Positions 7,223 through 15,948 of a stretch of DNA of 64,000 bases are shown piece by piece. The notes beneath the pieces were generated by a model. It was not told the origin of the DNA, made no database searches, and worked only from the letters and a program-made list of their open reading frames with translations. Each line of letters opens with the position of its first letter. The first letter of the stretch is position 1. Source of the stretch: an uncultured Gammaproteobacteria bacterium. Its GTDB lineage: Bacteria; Pseudomonadota; Gammaproteobacteria; Pseudomonadales; Porticoccaceae. The stretch spans positions 1-64,000 of the forward strand of contig CAJXQR010000006.1 of NCBI GenBank assembly GCA_913058345.1, in the 5' to 3' direction. The translations under genes were made by a program, and so were the position numbers.

Positions 7223-9304
7223 TTATTCAGCGTAGCGGGCAATGCGAAAGCCCAAATCATCGCGGGCGCTGTCACTGTAGTCGCGGTAGGACAAGCGGAG
7301 TTCTGTCATGCCGCTGTGTCGCCAGCTCGCCCCCCGGACAATTTTGAATTGCCCTTTGCTGGGGCCGACGGGGTCTTTTTCTACACTGCCAGACGCATTC
7401 ACCGCAAGGCTGTAATAGTCGTTAACCCATTCGGCAACATTGCCGCCCATATCGTACAGGCCTTTATCGTTAGCCTGCAGGCTGGCCACGGGAGCAGAGA
7501 CTACAAAGCCGTCATTGTAGTCTCTGAGTACGCGGGGCAGAATATTGGCGGCACTGGCATCGGCGATATTACTGGTTTTTTTGGCTGGCACGAGTGATTT
7601 CCCCCAGGGGAATTTTGCCATCTCGCCTTTTTGCCAGCGCGCAGCCCAGGCCCATTCAGCTTCTGTGGGTAGACGATAACCCAGGGCTTGTGTGTCGTAA
7701 GCGCTGATTTCGCCATCTTTTTCAATATAAAAAGGCGCTAAACCTTGCTGTTCGCTCAGCCAGTTACAGTAGAGTGCTGCGCTGGTCCAGGTGACACTGA
7801 CAACGGGCTGGTGCCGTTGATTGAGGGTGTGGCCATTGGCGTGGTTGGAGGTGTGCTGTCGTCTGAATTGCTGAAATTGTTGGTTGCTGACCTCCGTGCT
7901 AGAGAGGTAGAAAGGGCGCTTCAGCTCTACCTTACGCAGTATTTCATTGGCGCGGCGGCCTTGTTCACGGCGCGATGCGCCGAGTGTCAAAACGGTATTG
8001 GGGCGAAATAATTTTAATGGCTGTCCGCCAGGAGCAGTAATCATGGCGGGAATACTGGCGGCACGGGTTTGAGCCTCAGTTTTCAATGTTACCTGTAGTG
8101 TGCGTTCAACGCCCGGTTGTGGTGTGAGTGTTGCGATGTGACTGGTATAACCTGCTTTGCGAATTTCAATACGGTGGGGTCGTGCCAGTAGTTGCAGGCT
8201 TTGTCTGGCGCTACCTTTAGCGACACCGTCGATATATAGCTGGGCATCGGCGGGTTGCGCGTTAATTTTCAGCGTGCCGAGTTTGGGTTTAAGGACAACA
8301 TTTAACGCGCGTTGCTCACCAGTTTTGAGGCTCAGCGAATGGCTGGCGGGGTAGTAGCCGTCCAGGTAAAGCTGCAGTTGCTGCGGGCGAGAGGGTGCTA
8401 GTTGTATTTGCTGCGGTGTCGTGCCCACATAGTGACCATTGTGGGTAATACCTGCACCCGGGGGTTGTGAACTCAGCGCTAAAGTCCCATCTGCAGGCTG
8501 CAGTTTAATCAAGGGCAATGTGCGTTGTTCACCGGCGGGTACGCTCAGTGTTTGTTGCCACGGCTTATAGCCGGCGAGTCGGAGCGTTACCGTTTCGCCA
8601 CTTTCAAGAATATCAATGGTGGAAGGTGTGCGACCCTGGCTTTTACCCTCGAGCAGAATGTCTGCTCCGGTGGGTTCAGAGATAATTTCCATCTGGCCCC
8701 AGGCAGGTTGTAAATCGATTGCGAGGTGCTGGGTAATGTCCAAGCCCTTAATATCGATAGCCTCGCTATGGGGCAGGTAGCGTTCGGCCTCTGCCTGCAG
8801 GGTATAGCGACCGCTGGGAATGTTTTGCAGGGTAGTGGGGGTCTCACCTTGCCAGCTTTCCTGAGTATCATTTTTCAGGCTGACTTGTACGGTTTTGGGG
8901 TGGGCTTTAATACTGAGATGACCGGGCATTTTTTCTAATGCCAGCGCGTAATGTTGTTGAGCCGCATCGCTGACCTGTAATTCCTGCTGTAAATCAAAGT
9001 GACCAGGGGCGCTGAGTTGCAGTTGAAAGGTGCCAGGGCGCATTAAATAGCGTCCGCCAATAGAGAAATACAGGCCGCCAGAGACGTCAATAGTGGCCGT
9101 TGCCGGCGAGGGTTTTAATGCCACCGAGCGTGCAGTCAGTAGAAACCAGAGCAGGCCAAGGGCAATACATAGCGCAACAACGATGAGTGTTGGCCCAGCG
9201 CGAAATGGAGAGCGTCGATTGTTTTCAGGACCACCGACAGGCGTAAAGTCGATGGGGCTAATAACGGGGTTGTTAGCTGAGTCGCTCGTCTTGTCTTCTA
9301 CCAT
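7223..9304 (-). CDS. PEGA-repeat protein with formylglycine-generating-enzyme-like (SUMF1) domain, 693 aa
   Basis: A cytoplasmic N-terminus of about 35 residues is followed by one membrane helix (TLIVVALCIALGLLWFLLTA). The large periplasmic part has several PEGA-like repeats (EPTGADILLEGKSQGRTP; QPPGAGITHNGHYVGTTP; QPADAQLYIDGVAKG). The last 250 residues form a SUMF1/FGE-type domain with STEVSNQQF, PVVSVTWTSAALYCNWL, YRLPTEAEWAWAAR, LYDMGGNVAEWVNDYY and IVRGASWRHS. The paired active-site cysteines of true sulfatase-modifying enzymes are not evident, so the domain is probably a binding or scaffolding module. PEGA domains are commonly surface- or wall-associated. Confidence 0.85.
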   Translation of the reverse strand: MVEDKTSDSANNPVISPIDFTPVGGPENNRRSPFRAGPTLIVVALCIALGLLWFLLTARSVALKPSPATATIDVSGGLYFSIGGRYLMRPGTFQLQLSAPGHFDLQQELQVSDAAQQHYALALEKMPGHLSIKAHPKTVQVSLKNDTQESWQGETPTTLQNIPSGRYTLQAEAERYLPHSEAIDIKGLDITQHLAIDLQPAWGQMEIISEPTGADILLEGKSQGRTPSTIDILESGETVTLRLAGYKPWQQTLSVPAGEQRTLPLIKLQPADGTLALSSQPPGAGITHNGHYVGTTPQQIQLAPSRPQQLQLYLDGYYPASHSLSLKTGEQRALNVVLKPKLGTLKINAQPADAQLYIDGVAKGSARQSLQLLARPHRIEIRKAGYTSHIATLTPQPGVERTLQVTLKTEAQTRAASIPAMITAPGGQPLKLFRPNTVLTLGASRREQGRRANEILRKVELKRPFYLSSTEVSNQQFQQFRRQHTSNHANGHTLNQRHQPVVSVTWTSAALYCNWLSEQQGLAPFYIEKDGEISAYDTQALGYRLPTEAEWAWAARWQKGEMAKFPWGKSLVPAKKTSNIADASAANILPRVLRDYNDGFVVSAPVASLQANDKGLYDMGGNVAEWVNDYYSLAVNASGSVEKDPVGPSKGQFKIVRGASWRHSGMTELRLSYRDYSDSARDDLGFRIARYAE

Positions 9305-9336
9305 TATTTTTTATTGCTCATACTACGAATTACCCA

Positions 9337-10959
9337 CTAAATGGCTTCCTGACATTGCACAACGATCGGAGCGGCACTCGCCCCCCGTTGCGTAGGCAGA
9401 ATCGTAAATTCTACCCGTACATCGCGGTAACCGGGGCGTATCCCCTCAGCGATATAATTGCCCGGCTTTAATTGCAAGGTTTTTTCGTTAAAGGGGGCAA
9501 ACTCTCCCACCTTAAAGAGTCTGACACGGGTGAGATTGTCAGAGTGTAATACTACGGTTTGTGGTTGCTGTGCATTGACCAGTACTTGACTTAAGATTTT
9601 GATTTGCTGTTTGAGCCGTGGCCCGGCCCGAGCAATTTGCTCGGCATCGCGAAGGCTTTTCTGAGCTTCACGAAAGACCGCAGGGCTCGCCAGGCGTAGT
9701 GGCTGGTCAATAAACTGTTCAAGAGTGCTGTCGAGTTGCTGCCGAGCAGCGCTGCGAATTTTACCAATAGTGGCGGCTGTAACAGCGGGATCACGGCTGA
9801 GAATGCTGTCATAGGCGTCCAGGGCCATTTGCCACTGCTCTTGACTTTCATGGTCCTGGGCGCTGTTGAGCAAACGGGTGATGCCGCGTTGAGCAATTTC
9901 ATTATCGACTTGTGCTCGCCCGCTCTGTGCAACTGCTGACTGGGGCTTGAGGGCCAGGGCCTGGGAAAATTGTTTGCGAGCTGTGTCGAGATGACCACTG
10001 TGCAACGATTGGAAACCCTGATTAAGGGCGCGCTGAAATTGCGCATCATCTTCTAAACGTTGTGCTTCTTTGCGGCCTGAAATGGCTGCTTCAAATAGCG
10101 GGTCGAGATGCAATGCCTGGGTGTATTCAGCTAGTGCACCCGCATAGTCACCTTTCAGTAGTAGGGCTTCGCCACGTTGGGTGGCCGCGAAAACCTCTGG
10201 CAGAGAGCCAATGCGTTCCAGACCCTGTCGCGCTTGAGTATGGTTTTCCTCAATCAATAATATTTTTTCGAAGGCTTGCTGAGCGGCTTCGCCCCGCCCT
10301 TGATTGAGTGCCGTCATACCCTGGTGGAGGAGTTGGCTAATGTGTGGCTCGCGTCCGGCTTCGAGTGTGTCGAGCAGGTTTTCGGCGGTTTCATAATGAG
10401 CAAGGGCCGCCTTGAAGTCGCGATTGCGGTAAAGCTGGTCACCCTCGTTTGCAGTGTCCAGTGCTTGCTGGTATTGCGTCGCGGCCCACTGCTGGACATT
10501 CAGGCTATCCAGTGTCTGTTGCTTCTGCAGAACGCGAGCGAGAATATCTTGCGCGCTGCGGCGGGCCGCAGCGAGCTGGGCTGTCTGGAAAGGTGTCTCT
10601 TCTACTGTCGGCGTATCCTCCGTCGGCCGGTGTTCTGTGGTACTCGGTGACTGATTTTCGATAAGCTCTTGTGTCGCTTCGTCTTGAAAAGCGATGGCGA
10701 GAAATAGCGCTAACACGCAAGCGAGGACAGTCAGTATTGTGCTGTAAATCCAGCGGCGCGAAGCGTCAGTGCGGGGCGAATGATTAGCGGTAGCAGAGCT
10801 GTCATCGGCCGACTGCTGGTCACCCGGGTTGAGGGTCTGGGTTAATGGTTTAGACAGCGGTATGTCAGCCGCTGTGATGGGCTGAAATTTTTCCGGGACA
10901 ATCGTCTCGTCGCCGTTTCTGCTGTTGTTGTTAACGTTGTCGTCAATGTTATCGGGCAT
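9337..10959 (-). CDS. Membrane-anchored TPR protein, 540 aa
   Basis: The N-terminal 70 residues are polar and Asn/Asp-rich. One membrane helix (WIYSTILTVLACVLALFLAIAF) follows. Tetratricopeptide repeats run from about residue 160 to 390 (YRNRDFKAALAHYETAENLL; LLKGDYAGALAEYTQALHLD; SGHLDTARKQFSQALALKP). The C-terminal 100 residues look beta-rich (VRLFKVGEFAPF; GNYIAEGIRPGYRDVRVEFTI), resembling a PEGA-type domain. The start overlaps the stop of the upstream lipoprotein gene (TAATG). It is likely a scaffold for the machine encoded by this operon. The TPR call is firm and the role is inferred. Confidence 0.8.
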   Translation of the reverse strand: MPDNIDDNVNNNSRNGDETIVPEKFQPITAADIPLSKPLTQTLNPGDQQSADDSSATANHSPRTDASRRWIYSTILTVLACVLALFLAIAFQDEATQELIENQSPSTTEHRPTEDTPTVEETPFQTAQLAAARRSAQDILARVLQKQQTLDSLNVQQWAATQYQQALDTANEGDQLYRNRDFKAALAHYETAENLLDTLEAGREPHISQLLHQGMTALNQGRGEAAQQAFEKILLIEENHTQARQGLERIGSLPEVFAATQRGEALLLKGDYAGALAEYTQALHLDPLFEAAISGRKEAQRLEDDAQFQRALNQGFQSLHSGHLDTARKQFSQALALKPQSAVAQSGRAQVDNEIAQRGITRLLNSAQDHESQEQWQMALDAYDSILSRDPAVTAATIGKIRSAARQQLDSTLEQFIDQPLRLASPAVFREAQKSLRDAEQIARAGPRLKQQIKILSQVLVNAQQPQTVVLHSDNLTRVRLFKVGEFAPFNEKTLQLKPGNYIAEGIRPGYRDVRVEFTILPTQRGASAAPIVVQCQEAI

Positions 10960-12251
10960 TACTGAGACGTTTGCTCATCGTTACTGATGTCGGCTGATGT
11001 ACCACGTTCAAGCGCGTAGATTTTTTGTAGTAATTGCTTCCACTGCTGATATTGCGCTTGCACATTGCCGCTTAGAGTGATGGTTTGATCTTCCAGGGTA
11101 ACGGTGCGTGGCTCGACTTCACTTTCCAGCGACTGGCCCAGCTCTGCCAGAGCTTCGATATGAATTTGCGCCTGCCCTTTTTTTGCCAGCCCACTTTTGA
11201 CCAGCAAAGCGCCACTACCAATAGCGACGGCCCCTGCAGCGCGCGTTGCACGACTATTACTACCGGCGGCAACGATGCCGGCAATAACTGTGACAATACC
11301 ACCGATGGTTCTCTCTCGTGACTGGCGCTTCAGTTGGCGAACAGCGAGTATTTCATCATAATTTTGTGTGCGCCAGCTTTGGTACGGGGCTTCCATTTGC
11401 AATGAAAAGGCATCGTAATATTCTTGAGTGGTATCGACAAACAGATAGTCTCGCTCACGAATTCGTTGTATGCGTTGCAGAATGGGGTCGTTAGTGGCGG
11501 GCAGACGTTTAATCTCGAGCACACCCTTGCGATTGGCCTCAAGGTGTTGTTCGAAAGCCTCAGGACTGAAATCTCGGGCAAAACGCAGGGTAGAGATATT
11601 GCGCAGGTTGGTCGCCTGCTTACCACCCAGGGTCTCACGGTGGTCAAGTAAATCGTTGGCAATGCGGTTAAACAAGCCCTGAAACGGATCGCGCTGCAAG
11701 CTTTGGCGTCGGTCGTAGGCGTATTTGCTGGCTGTTTGAGAGTAACTTCTTTGATACCACTGTCGCCCGCTGGTGTCAGTGACGGTAATGCCCAGCGTTA
11801 GTTTCTCTCCGTCGGAATGGAGAATGATGCCTTCAACATAAACATCGGTAACGACCTCCTTACTGGGTAGCACGCGCACCGCGCCCCAGGCCGCACTGTC
11901 CTGAAGGGTGCGAGTGAGCTGGTTGGCGAGATAGTGCCCCTCGGCAATGCGCACAGCGGGCAGCACAATGTCTGCTTGTTCGTCACTCAAATTATCTAAA
12001 CCGGGGTCGAAAGCCAGTACCCCAAGGTCGAGAAGTTCGGCCTCGGCAATTTCTTTGTTTTCTAACTGCAGAGGCGTGTAGGTGGTTGATTTAACCTGAA
12101 TGGGCGCATTACAGGCCGTCAACAGCAGGCTTATAAGCACGCAGACAGTGCTATTGATCCTGGCATAGTTGATCCTGATAGAGTTGAGCCTGGCACAGCT
12201 GTTTCTGACAAAATCGCGCTTAGCAGGGTCGGCCTTGGCAAGGTTGATCAT
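10959..12251 (-). CDS. Putative lipoprotein with glycine-zipper segment, 430 aa
   Basis: A lipoprotein signal ending in LLLTAC lies unusually far in (about residue 47), after a repetitive leader (LNSIRINYARINS), so the true start may be downstream of 12251. The N-terminal domain (LGVLAFDPGLDNLSDEQAD; DVYVEGIILHSDGEKLTLGI) resembles periplasmic domains of outer-membrane assembly lipoproteins. A small hydrophobic Gly/Ala stretch near residue 330 (TIGGIVTVIAGIVAAGSNS, then AAGAVAIGSGALLVKSGLA) looks like a membrane-inserting glycine zipper. It is coupled to the TPR gene by a TAATG overlap. No family name can be given. Confidence 0.7.
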   Translation of the reverse strand: MINLAKADPAKRDFVRNSCARLNSIRINYARINSTVCVLISLLLTACNAPIQVKSTTYTPLQLENKEIAEAELLDLGVLAFDPGLDNLSDEQADIVLPAVRIAEGHYLANQLTRTLQDSAAWGAVRVLPSKEVVTDVYVEGIILHSDGEKLTLGITVTDTSGRQWYQRSYSQTASKYAYDRRQSLQRDPFQGLFNRIANDLLDHRETLGGKQATNLRNISTLRFARDFSPEAFEQHLEANRKGVLEIKRLPATNDPILQRIQRIRERDYLFVDTTQEYYDAFSLQMEAPYQSWRTQNYDEILAVRQLKRQSRERTIGGIVTVIAGIVAAGSNSRATRAAGAVAIGSGALLVKSGLAKKGQAQIHIEALAELGQSLESEVEPRTVTLEDQTITLSGNVQAQYQQWKQLLQKIYALERGTSADISNDEQTSQ

Positions 12252-12295
12252 TTTTGTGGGTTTTTTAACGTCTCATCTCCTCTTTACAGTGCAAA

Positions 12296-13111
12296 TTATT
12301 GTTGGTTTTTGTACTTGCGGTATTCATCCCAGAGCTTTTCTCGCAATGCGGGGTCTTTCTCTTTTAGCGCCGCTTCGCGAATTTGACGAGCGACAATATC
12401 GTCGTCACTGCCGCCATCAATATCTTCGGGTATGCCTCCGCGTCGAGTTGTCTCCGGTCCGCCGGAGCCTGCAGTACTACTTTCAGCGGCCGATTCGCCG
12501 TGGCTGGCGTCACCGCCGGGGGTGGCACTTGCGTCTTCATTGCTGGCTTGTTGACCGTCGGTTTCGCTGTCACCCTGGTCGGCACTTTCAGGAAAATCGC
12601 CGTAACCGGGTAGGCCTTCGTAGATATCACCGTCTTCAAACAGAGAGCCATCACCACCAGAGTCGCCGCCGAGTTCGCCGCTATTTGCACCACCGTTATC
12701 ACCACCCAGGCTGGCTTCGATGGCTTCGGCTTTGGTGCGCTCATCGAGAATCATGCCATCAAAATCGGCGATGGAGGCATCGAGTTCGGTGTCGAAATCG
12801 GCAATAATTTCTTCATCACTGCGAGCGGAGCGAGTGCTACCGGGGGTGATACTGCTCTGCCCTGAATCAATAGCTTGTTGTGTCTGCGACGGTGACTGCG
12901 ATTGCGGTTCGCTCGCCTGGCTTTGGGGCTGAGCTGGCATTGGTGCCTGGGTGGGAGTGCTGGCGCTTTTACAGCCACTCAGGAAAAGCCCCAGTAAAAG
13001 CCCCGTCAATAATACGGCTTTCAACGAGTGTTTATCGCTTGTCTCCTTAGAGTCTGTCTCCTTAGAGTCTGTCTCCAGTAAAAGTGAGACAAAAGTGTTA
13101 TGGCGGAACAT
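12296..13111 (-). CDS. Low-complexity acidic lipoprotein, 271 aa
   Basis: The start at 13111 is supported by AAGGA six bases upstream. A signal with lipobox LSGC (AVLLTGLLLGLFLSGCKS) follows an N-terminal extension that contains the repeated peptide ETDSK. The mature protein is rich in Gln/Ser/Pro and then Asp/Gly/Glu (for example GGDNGGANSGELGGDSGGDG) and probably disordered. It ends with a charged helix (EAALKEKDPALREKLWDEYR). Likely a flexible envelope tether. No known family. Confidence 0.65.
   Translation of the reverse strand: MFRHNTFVSLLLETDSKETDSKETSDKHSLKAVLLTGLLLGLFLSGCKSASTPTQAPMPAQPQSQASEPQSQSPSQTQQAIDSGQSSITPGSTRSARSDEEIIADFDTELDASIADFDGMILDERTKAEAIEASLGGDNGGANSGELGGDSGGDGSLFEDGDIYEGLPGYGDFPESADQGDSETDGQQASNEDASATPGGDASHGESAAESSTAGSGGPETTRRGGIPEDIDGGSDDDIVARQIREAALKEKDPALREKLWDEYRKYKNQQ
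13041..13076. repeat. 15-bp tandem repeat (2.4 copies) in the lipoprotein leader
   Basis: The unit at 13041-13055 is repeated exactly at 13056-13070 and six further bases match at 13071-13076. It encodes repeated ETDSK residues in the N-terminal leader before the lipobox. Copy number may vary between strains without a frameshift because the unit is a multiple of three. Confidence 0.9.
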
Positions 13112-13151
13112 AGGTGTCCTTAAATGCTGGTGTCGAGAAAGCGGTAAAGCC

Positions 13152-14477
13152 TTAGTGTATCAACGGTATTTTGACCCTGAGATCACTGACATAGGTAGGC
13201 TTATTATCGACAAACTGGGGTCGAAAGCGAGAGTCTTTAATGGCGTCTACCAACAGATAACGTAAGCTGGTTTTACTCTTGGGAATTTGTTTGGCAAATA
13301 ATGTTTCCTGAATGTTTTTAATGCGGCTGCCCCAGCCCTTTTCTGAAATATCGACATCAGCTGTCACTAGCAGCGCAGCCTGTCTGTCGCCATGGTTTTC
13401 CATACGCATGGCTGGCAGCAGGTGCGGAGTGGCGAAAAGTCTGGCGTGTAGTGTCTCGGCTTGATCGGAAGCCGCCATGTGTGTCAGTACCTGCTGATAG
13501 TGATGCATGGCTTCTTGCCGGTGGTTGAAGAGGAGATACCAGTCAGCGAGTTCTGTTTGTGCCCGCAGTTTTTCTTCTAAAGACGCGTTGGGTAGGGCTG
13601 CGGTCAGGTCAATGATACGTTCGTGGCAAGCCCTGCCACGGCGGAAACTGGCACCGTTAAGAATCCCCGCACGCTGTGGGTTGGCGGAGGCAAAACCATC
13701 AGCACTCAGGCTGTAGTGCGAATCTGTGGAAGTTGACCACTCGTCACCCTCGTGGCGAGACAAGTGAAAATTGATCAGAGCGGCGCTACGCAGTAGTTGA
13801 ATCTGTTCACGGGGTTTTAGGTCTGTGTGAGCCTCATTCAATTTAAGTGCGCCGGTGATTAAGCTATTCGCCGATGTGAGGTGGTCAATGCGCTTGCTGC
13901 TGTCATCGAATTGATAGGCGTCGATGTGCCACAGTGCGAGTTCGTTTAAGAGTGGCGCTAAGCGAGGATCTTGTTTGCCATAACTTGCCATGTGCATACG
14001 CAATAGCTGGCGGTAGCTGTTGGTGACAGGCTCAAAGTTCATTAAGTATTTTTGACTATTGATAATACTGCGTAACATGGGAGCCTGCGCCAAACTGTTG
14101 AGGCCGCGGTTGACACGAGTGATGTGCATGGCCCGACGCAATGCTTTTAAAGCCTTGGCGTGTTGCCCACCTTTTTGTAATTCGAGTCCAAGGCTGTACA
14201 GCACTTCAGAGGAGTTTTGATAATAGGGCCCTTCAGCTTTGTGATTTTGTAAGGTGGAATAATAAGCGGAGAGTTTGGTCGAGGTGTTCTCCGTGTGCCG
14301 CGTCGTTAGTTGATTGCCCGCGCCCTTAGATTCAGTGGCGAGCAAAGAATCCGCTATAGCCAGGGGGGCGAGCCCAAAAGTCGAGATACTCACTGCTAAG
14401 AGCCCGGCAAGCCCGGCGGACTTTAGTGACACCCAGCGTAATGTTTGTGTTTGATGAGTCAGTTTGCTGTTTATCAT
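13152..14477 (-). CDS. Exported TPR-like protein with TonB-like C-terminus, 441 aa, probable first gene of the operon
   Basis: A long signal peptide (LKSAGLAGLLAVSISTFGLAPLAIAD) precedes helical repeats of TPR type (EVLYSLGLELQKGGQHAKAL; ADWYLLFNHRQEAMHHYQQV). The last 40 residues (RYLLVDAIKDSRFRPQF then VSDLRVKIPL) match the pattern of TonB C-terminal domains, where SRFRPxF is typical. It has no same-strand gene directly upstream; a divergent gene starts at 14818, so the operon promoter should lie in 14478-14817. It probably acts in the periplasm as a scaffold. Family assignment is by pattern only. Confidence 0.7.
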   Translation of the reverse strand: MINSKLTHQTQTLRWVSLKSAGLAGLLAVSISTFGLAPLAIADSLLATESKGAGNQLTTRHTENTSTKLSAYYSTLQNHKAEGPYYQNSSEVLYSLGLELQKGGQHAKALKALRRAMHITRVNRGLNSLAQAPMLRSIINSQKYLMNFEPVTNSYRQLLRMHMASYGKQDPRLAPLLNELALWHIDAYQFDDSSKRIDHLTSANSLITGALKLNEAHTDLKPREQIQLLRSAALINFHLSRHEGDEWSTSTDSHYSLSADGFASANPQRAGILNGASFRRGRACHERIIDLTAALPNASLEEKLRAQTELADWYLLFNHRQEAMHHYQQVLTHMAASDQAETLHARLFATPHLLPAMRMENHGDRQAALLVTADVDISEKGWGSRIKNIQETLFAKQIPKSKTSLRYLLVDAIKDSRFRPQFVDNKPTYVSDLRVKIPLIH

Positions 14478-14817
14478 GGCATCGGTAAACCTCTAGCGGG
14501 TTTTAGTGTGGACTGCGGGTGTCCCCTGGATTCATCTTCAACCTCGGCGTTATCTTACTCTAATATGTTCCCGTAGGAAGAGCTTCACGACACTGTCGGT
14601 AGCGCCAGGTTCTGCCAAGCAGTAAATGTCTGTAATTGAGATGACTACCCGTATACTAGGACATATTCAGCGGCGTTTTTCACGGTCTCTTTCTGTGACA
14701 AGGAGGCGGGCGCTAGAAGGTTGCGGGCTTTAAAAAGTATCGGGCTTCCCGCTGCGACAGGGATGGGAAGCCCAGCATAGTGCTAGTTGTGTTCATCGCG
14801 TTATAAAAGGAAAAACT
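14478..14817. other. Divergent intergenic region with a long hairpin
   Basis: This 340-bp spacer separates the leftward VWA/TolQ-like operon from the rightward YdjM-like gene and must hold both promoters. I find no convincing -35/-10 pair by eye. A perfect 9-bp inverted repeat at 14742-14750 and 14765-14773 (GGGCTTCCC / GGGAAGCCC, 14-nt loop) lies 44 bp before the GTG start at 14818 and would form in that leader RNA. Confidence 0.6.
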
Positions 14818-15876
14818 GTGGATCCTATTAGTCAGGCTTTACTCGGGGGTGTCGTGGCTCATGCGGCGGCAGGACGCAAACTAGGCCTGCGTGCAGCGGG
14901 GTGGGGAGCGTTGGCAGGCGCTTTTCCCGATATTGATGTCGCCTTTGGTTTATTTACGGATGATATAGCCCAACTACAGTTGCATCGCGGGATAACCCAT
15001 TCCCTCTTTTTTGGCCCCGTAGTAGGTAGTGCGGTGGGCTGGTTGTTTTGGCGAAGAGATCGTGCGCGGGGTGAATCCAGCACATTAATGAGCTGGCTTG
15101 CGGTTTTCGTGTTGGCACTGTTGTCGCATCCCTTGCTCGATGCCTGCACACCCTACGGTACGCAGTTATTAGCGCCCTTTTCCGATGCGCGTTTTGCCTG
15201 GCATACGGTACCGATTATTGAGCCCATTTACACTGCCATCTTATTGCTCGGCATATTATTACTACGCTATGCGAAACGCTTTGGCTGGTTGGTATCCGGG
15301 TTAACACTGGTCGTGTCGAGTGGCTACCTACTGTGGGGCTGGGTCTTAAACCAGCAGGCGATTGAATTGGCTGGACGGCAGTTGGTACGCGACGGTGTCG
15401 TCGATGCTCAGATTTATGCCTTCCCTACCTTTTTCCAGATGCCACTACGCCGTGTGGTGGCGATTGATGAGCAGCACATTTATGTCGGTTTTATCACCCT
15501 CGATCAACCCTGTGATATTGCCTGGGGGGAGCAAGAAAAAACTCAACACCCGGCCATTGATGCATTGCGCAATACCCGGGCGGGAAAGGTTTTTTACTGG
15601 TTTTCTAACGGTCTAGTCGCGGAGCAGGTCAGGCGTACCGAGCGTGGTTTTGTCGCCCAGATGGTCGATTTGCGCTATGGCAGAAGCACCGATGCGAGCC
15701 GCGGTATGTGGGGGGTGCGCGGGGAATTTGATTCCGAGGGAAAAGCCCTGGGTGAAGCGGGCCTGTATTATGGTGATATGAGCTTGAGCCTGGATGAAGT
15801 ACGCACGGTATGGCAGACGGCGTATCCGGGTGAGGTGGAGGCTTGCTCGAAAATTACTGCCATTGCGGGCATTTAA
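14818..15876 (+). CDS. YdjM/DUF457-family membrane-bound metal-dependent hydrolase, 352 aa
   Basis: The start is a GTG at 14818, preceded by AAAAGGAA. The N-terminus DPISQALLGGVVAHAAAGRK and the later RGITHSLFFGPVVGSAVGW and LLSHPLLDACTPYGTQL are characteristic of the YdjM/DUF457 family, with His/Asp residues (DIDVAF, RGITHS, SHPLLD) as likely metal ligands. Four or five membrane segments are visible (WLAVFVLALLSHPLLD; PIYTAILLLGILLL; LTLVVSSGYLLWGWVL). The C-terminal 150 residues are soluble. Family function is poorly defined (phospholipase-like or LexA-regulated inner-membrane protein). It converges with the transglycosylase gene 72 bp downstream. Confidence 0.85.
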   Translation: MDPISQALLGGVVAHAAAGRKLGLRAAGWGALAGAFPDIDVAFGLFTDDIAQLQLHRGITHSLFFGPVVGSAVGWLFWRRDRARGESSTLMSWLAVFVLALLSHPLLDACTPYGTQLLAPFSDARFAWHTVPIIEPIYTAILLLGILLLRYAKRFGWLVSGLTLVVSSGYLLWGWVLNQQAIELAGRQLVRDGVVDAQIYAFPTFFQMPLRRVVAIDEQHIYVGFITLDQPCDIAWGEQEKTQHPAIDALRNTRAGKVFYWFSNGLVAEQVRRTERGFVAQMVDLRYGRSTDASRGMWGVRGEFDSEGKALGEAGLYYGDMSLSLDEVRTVWQTAYPGEVEACSKITAIAGI

Positions 15877-15948
15877 GCTGTAGCTAAACGAAACTGCGAG
15901 TATCAGTAATGACGAACCCATAGGATGGCGAGCAATTGCCATAACCGG

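Noticed and set aside
12169-12807. Plus-strand 212-codon frame
   Set aside because: Arg/His-rich shadow of two lipoprotein genes without start signal or family.
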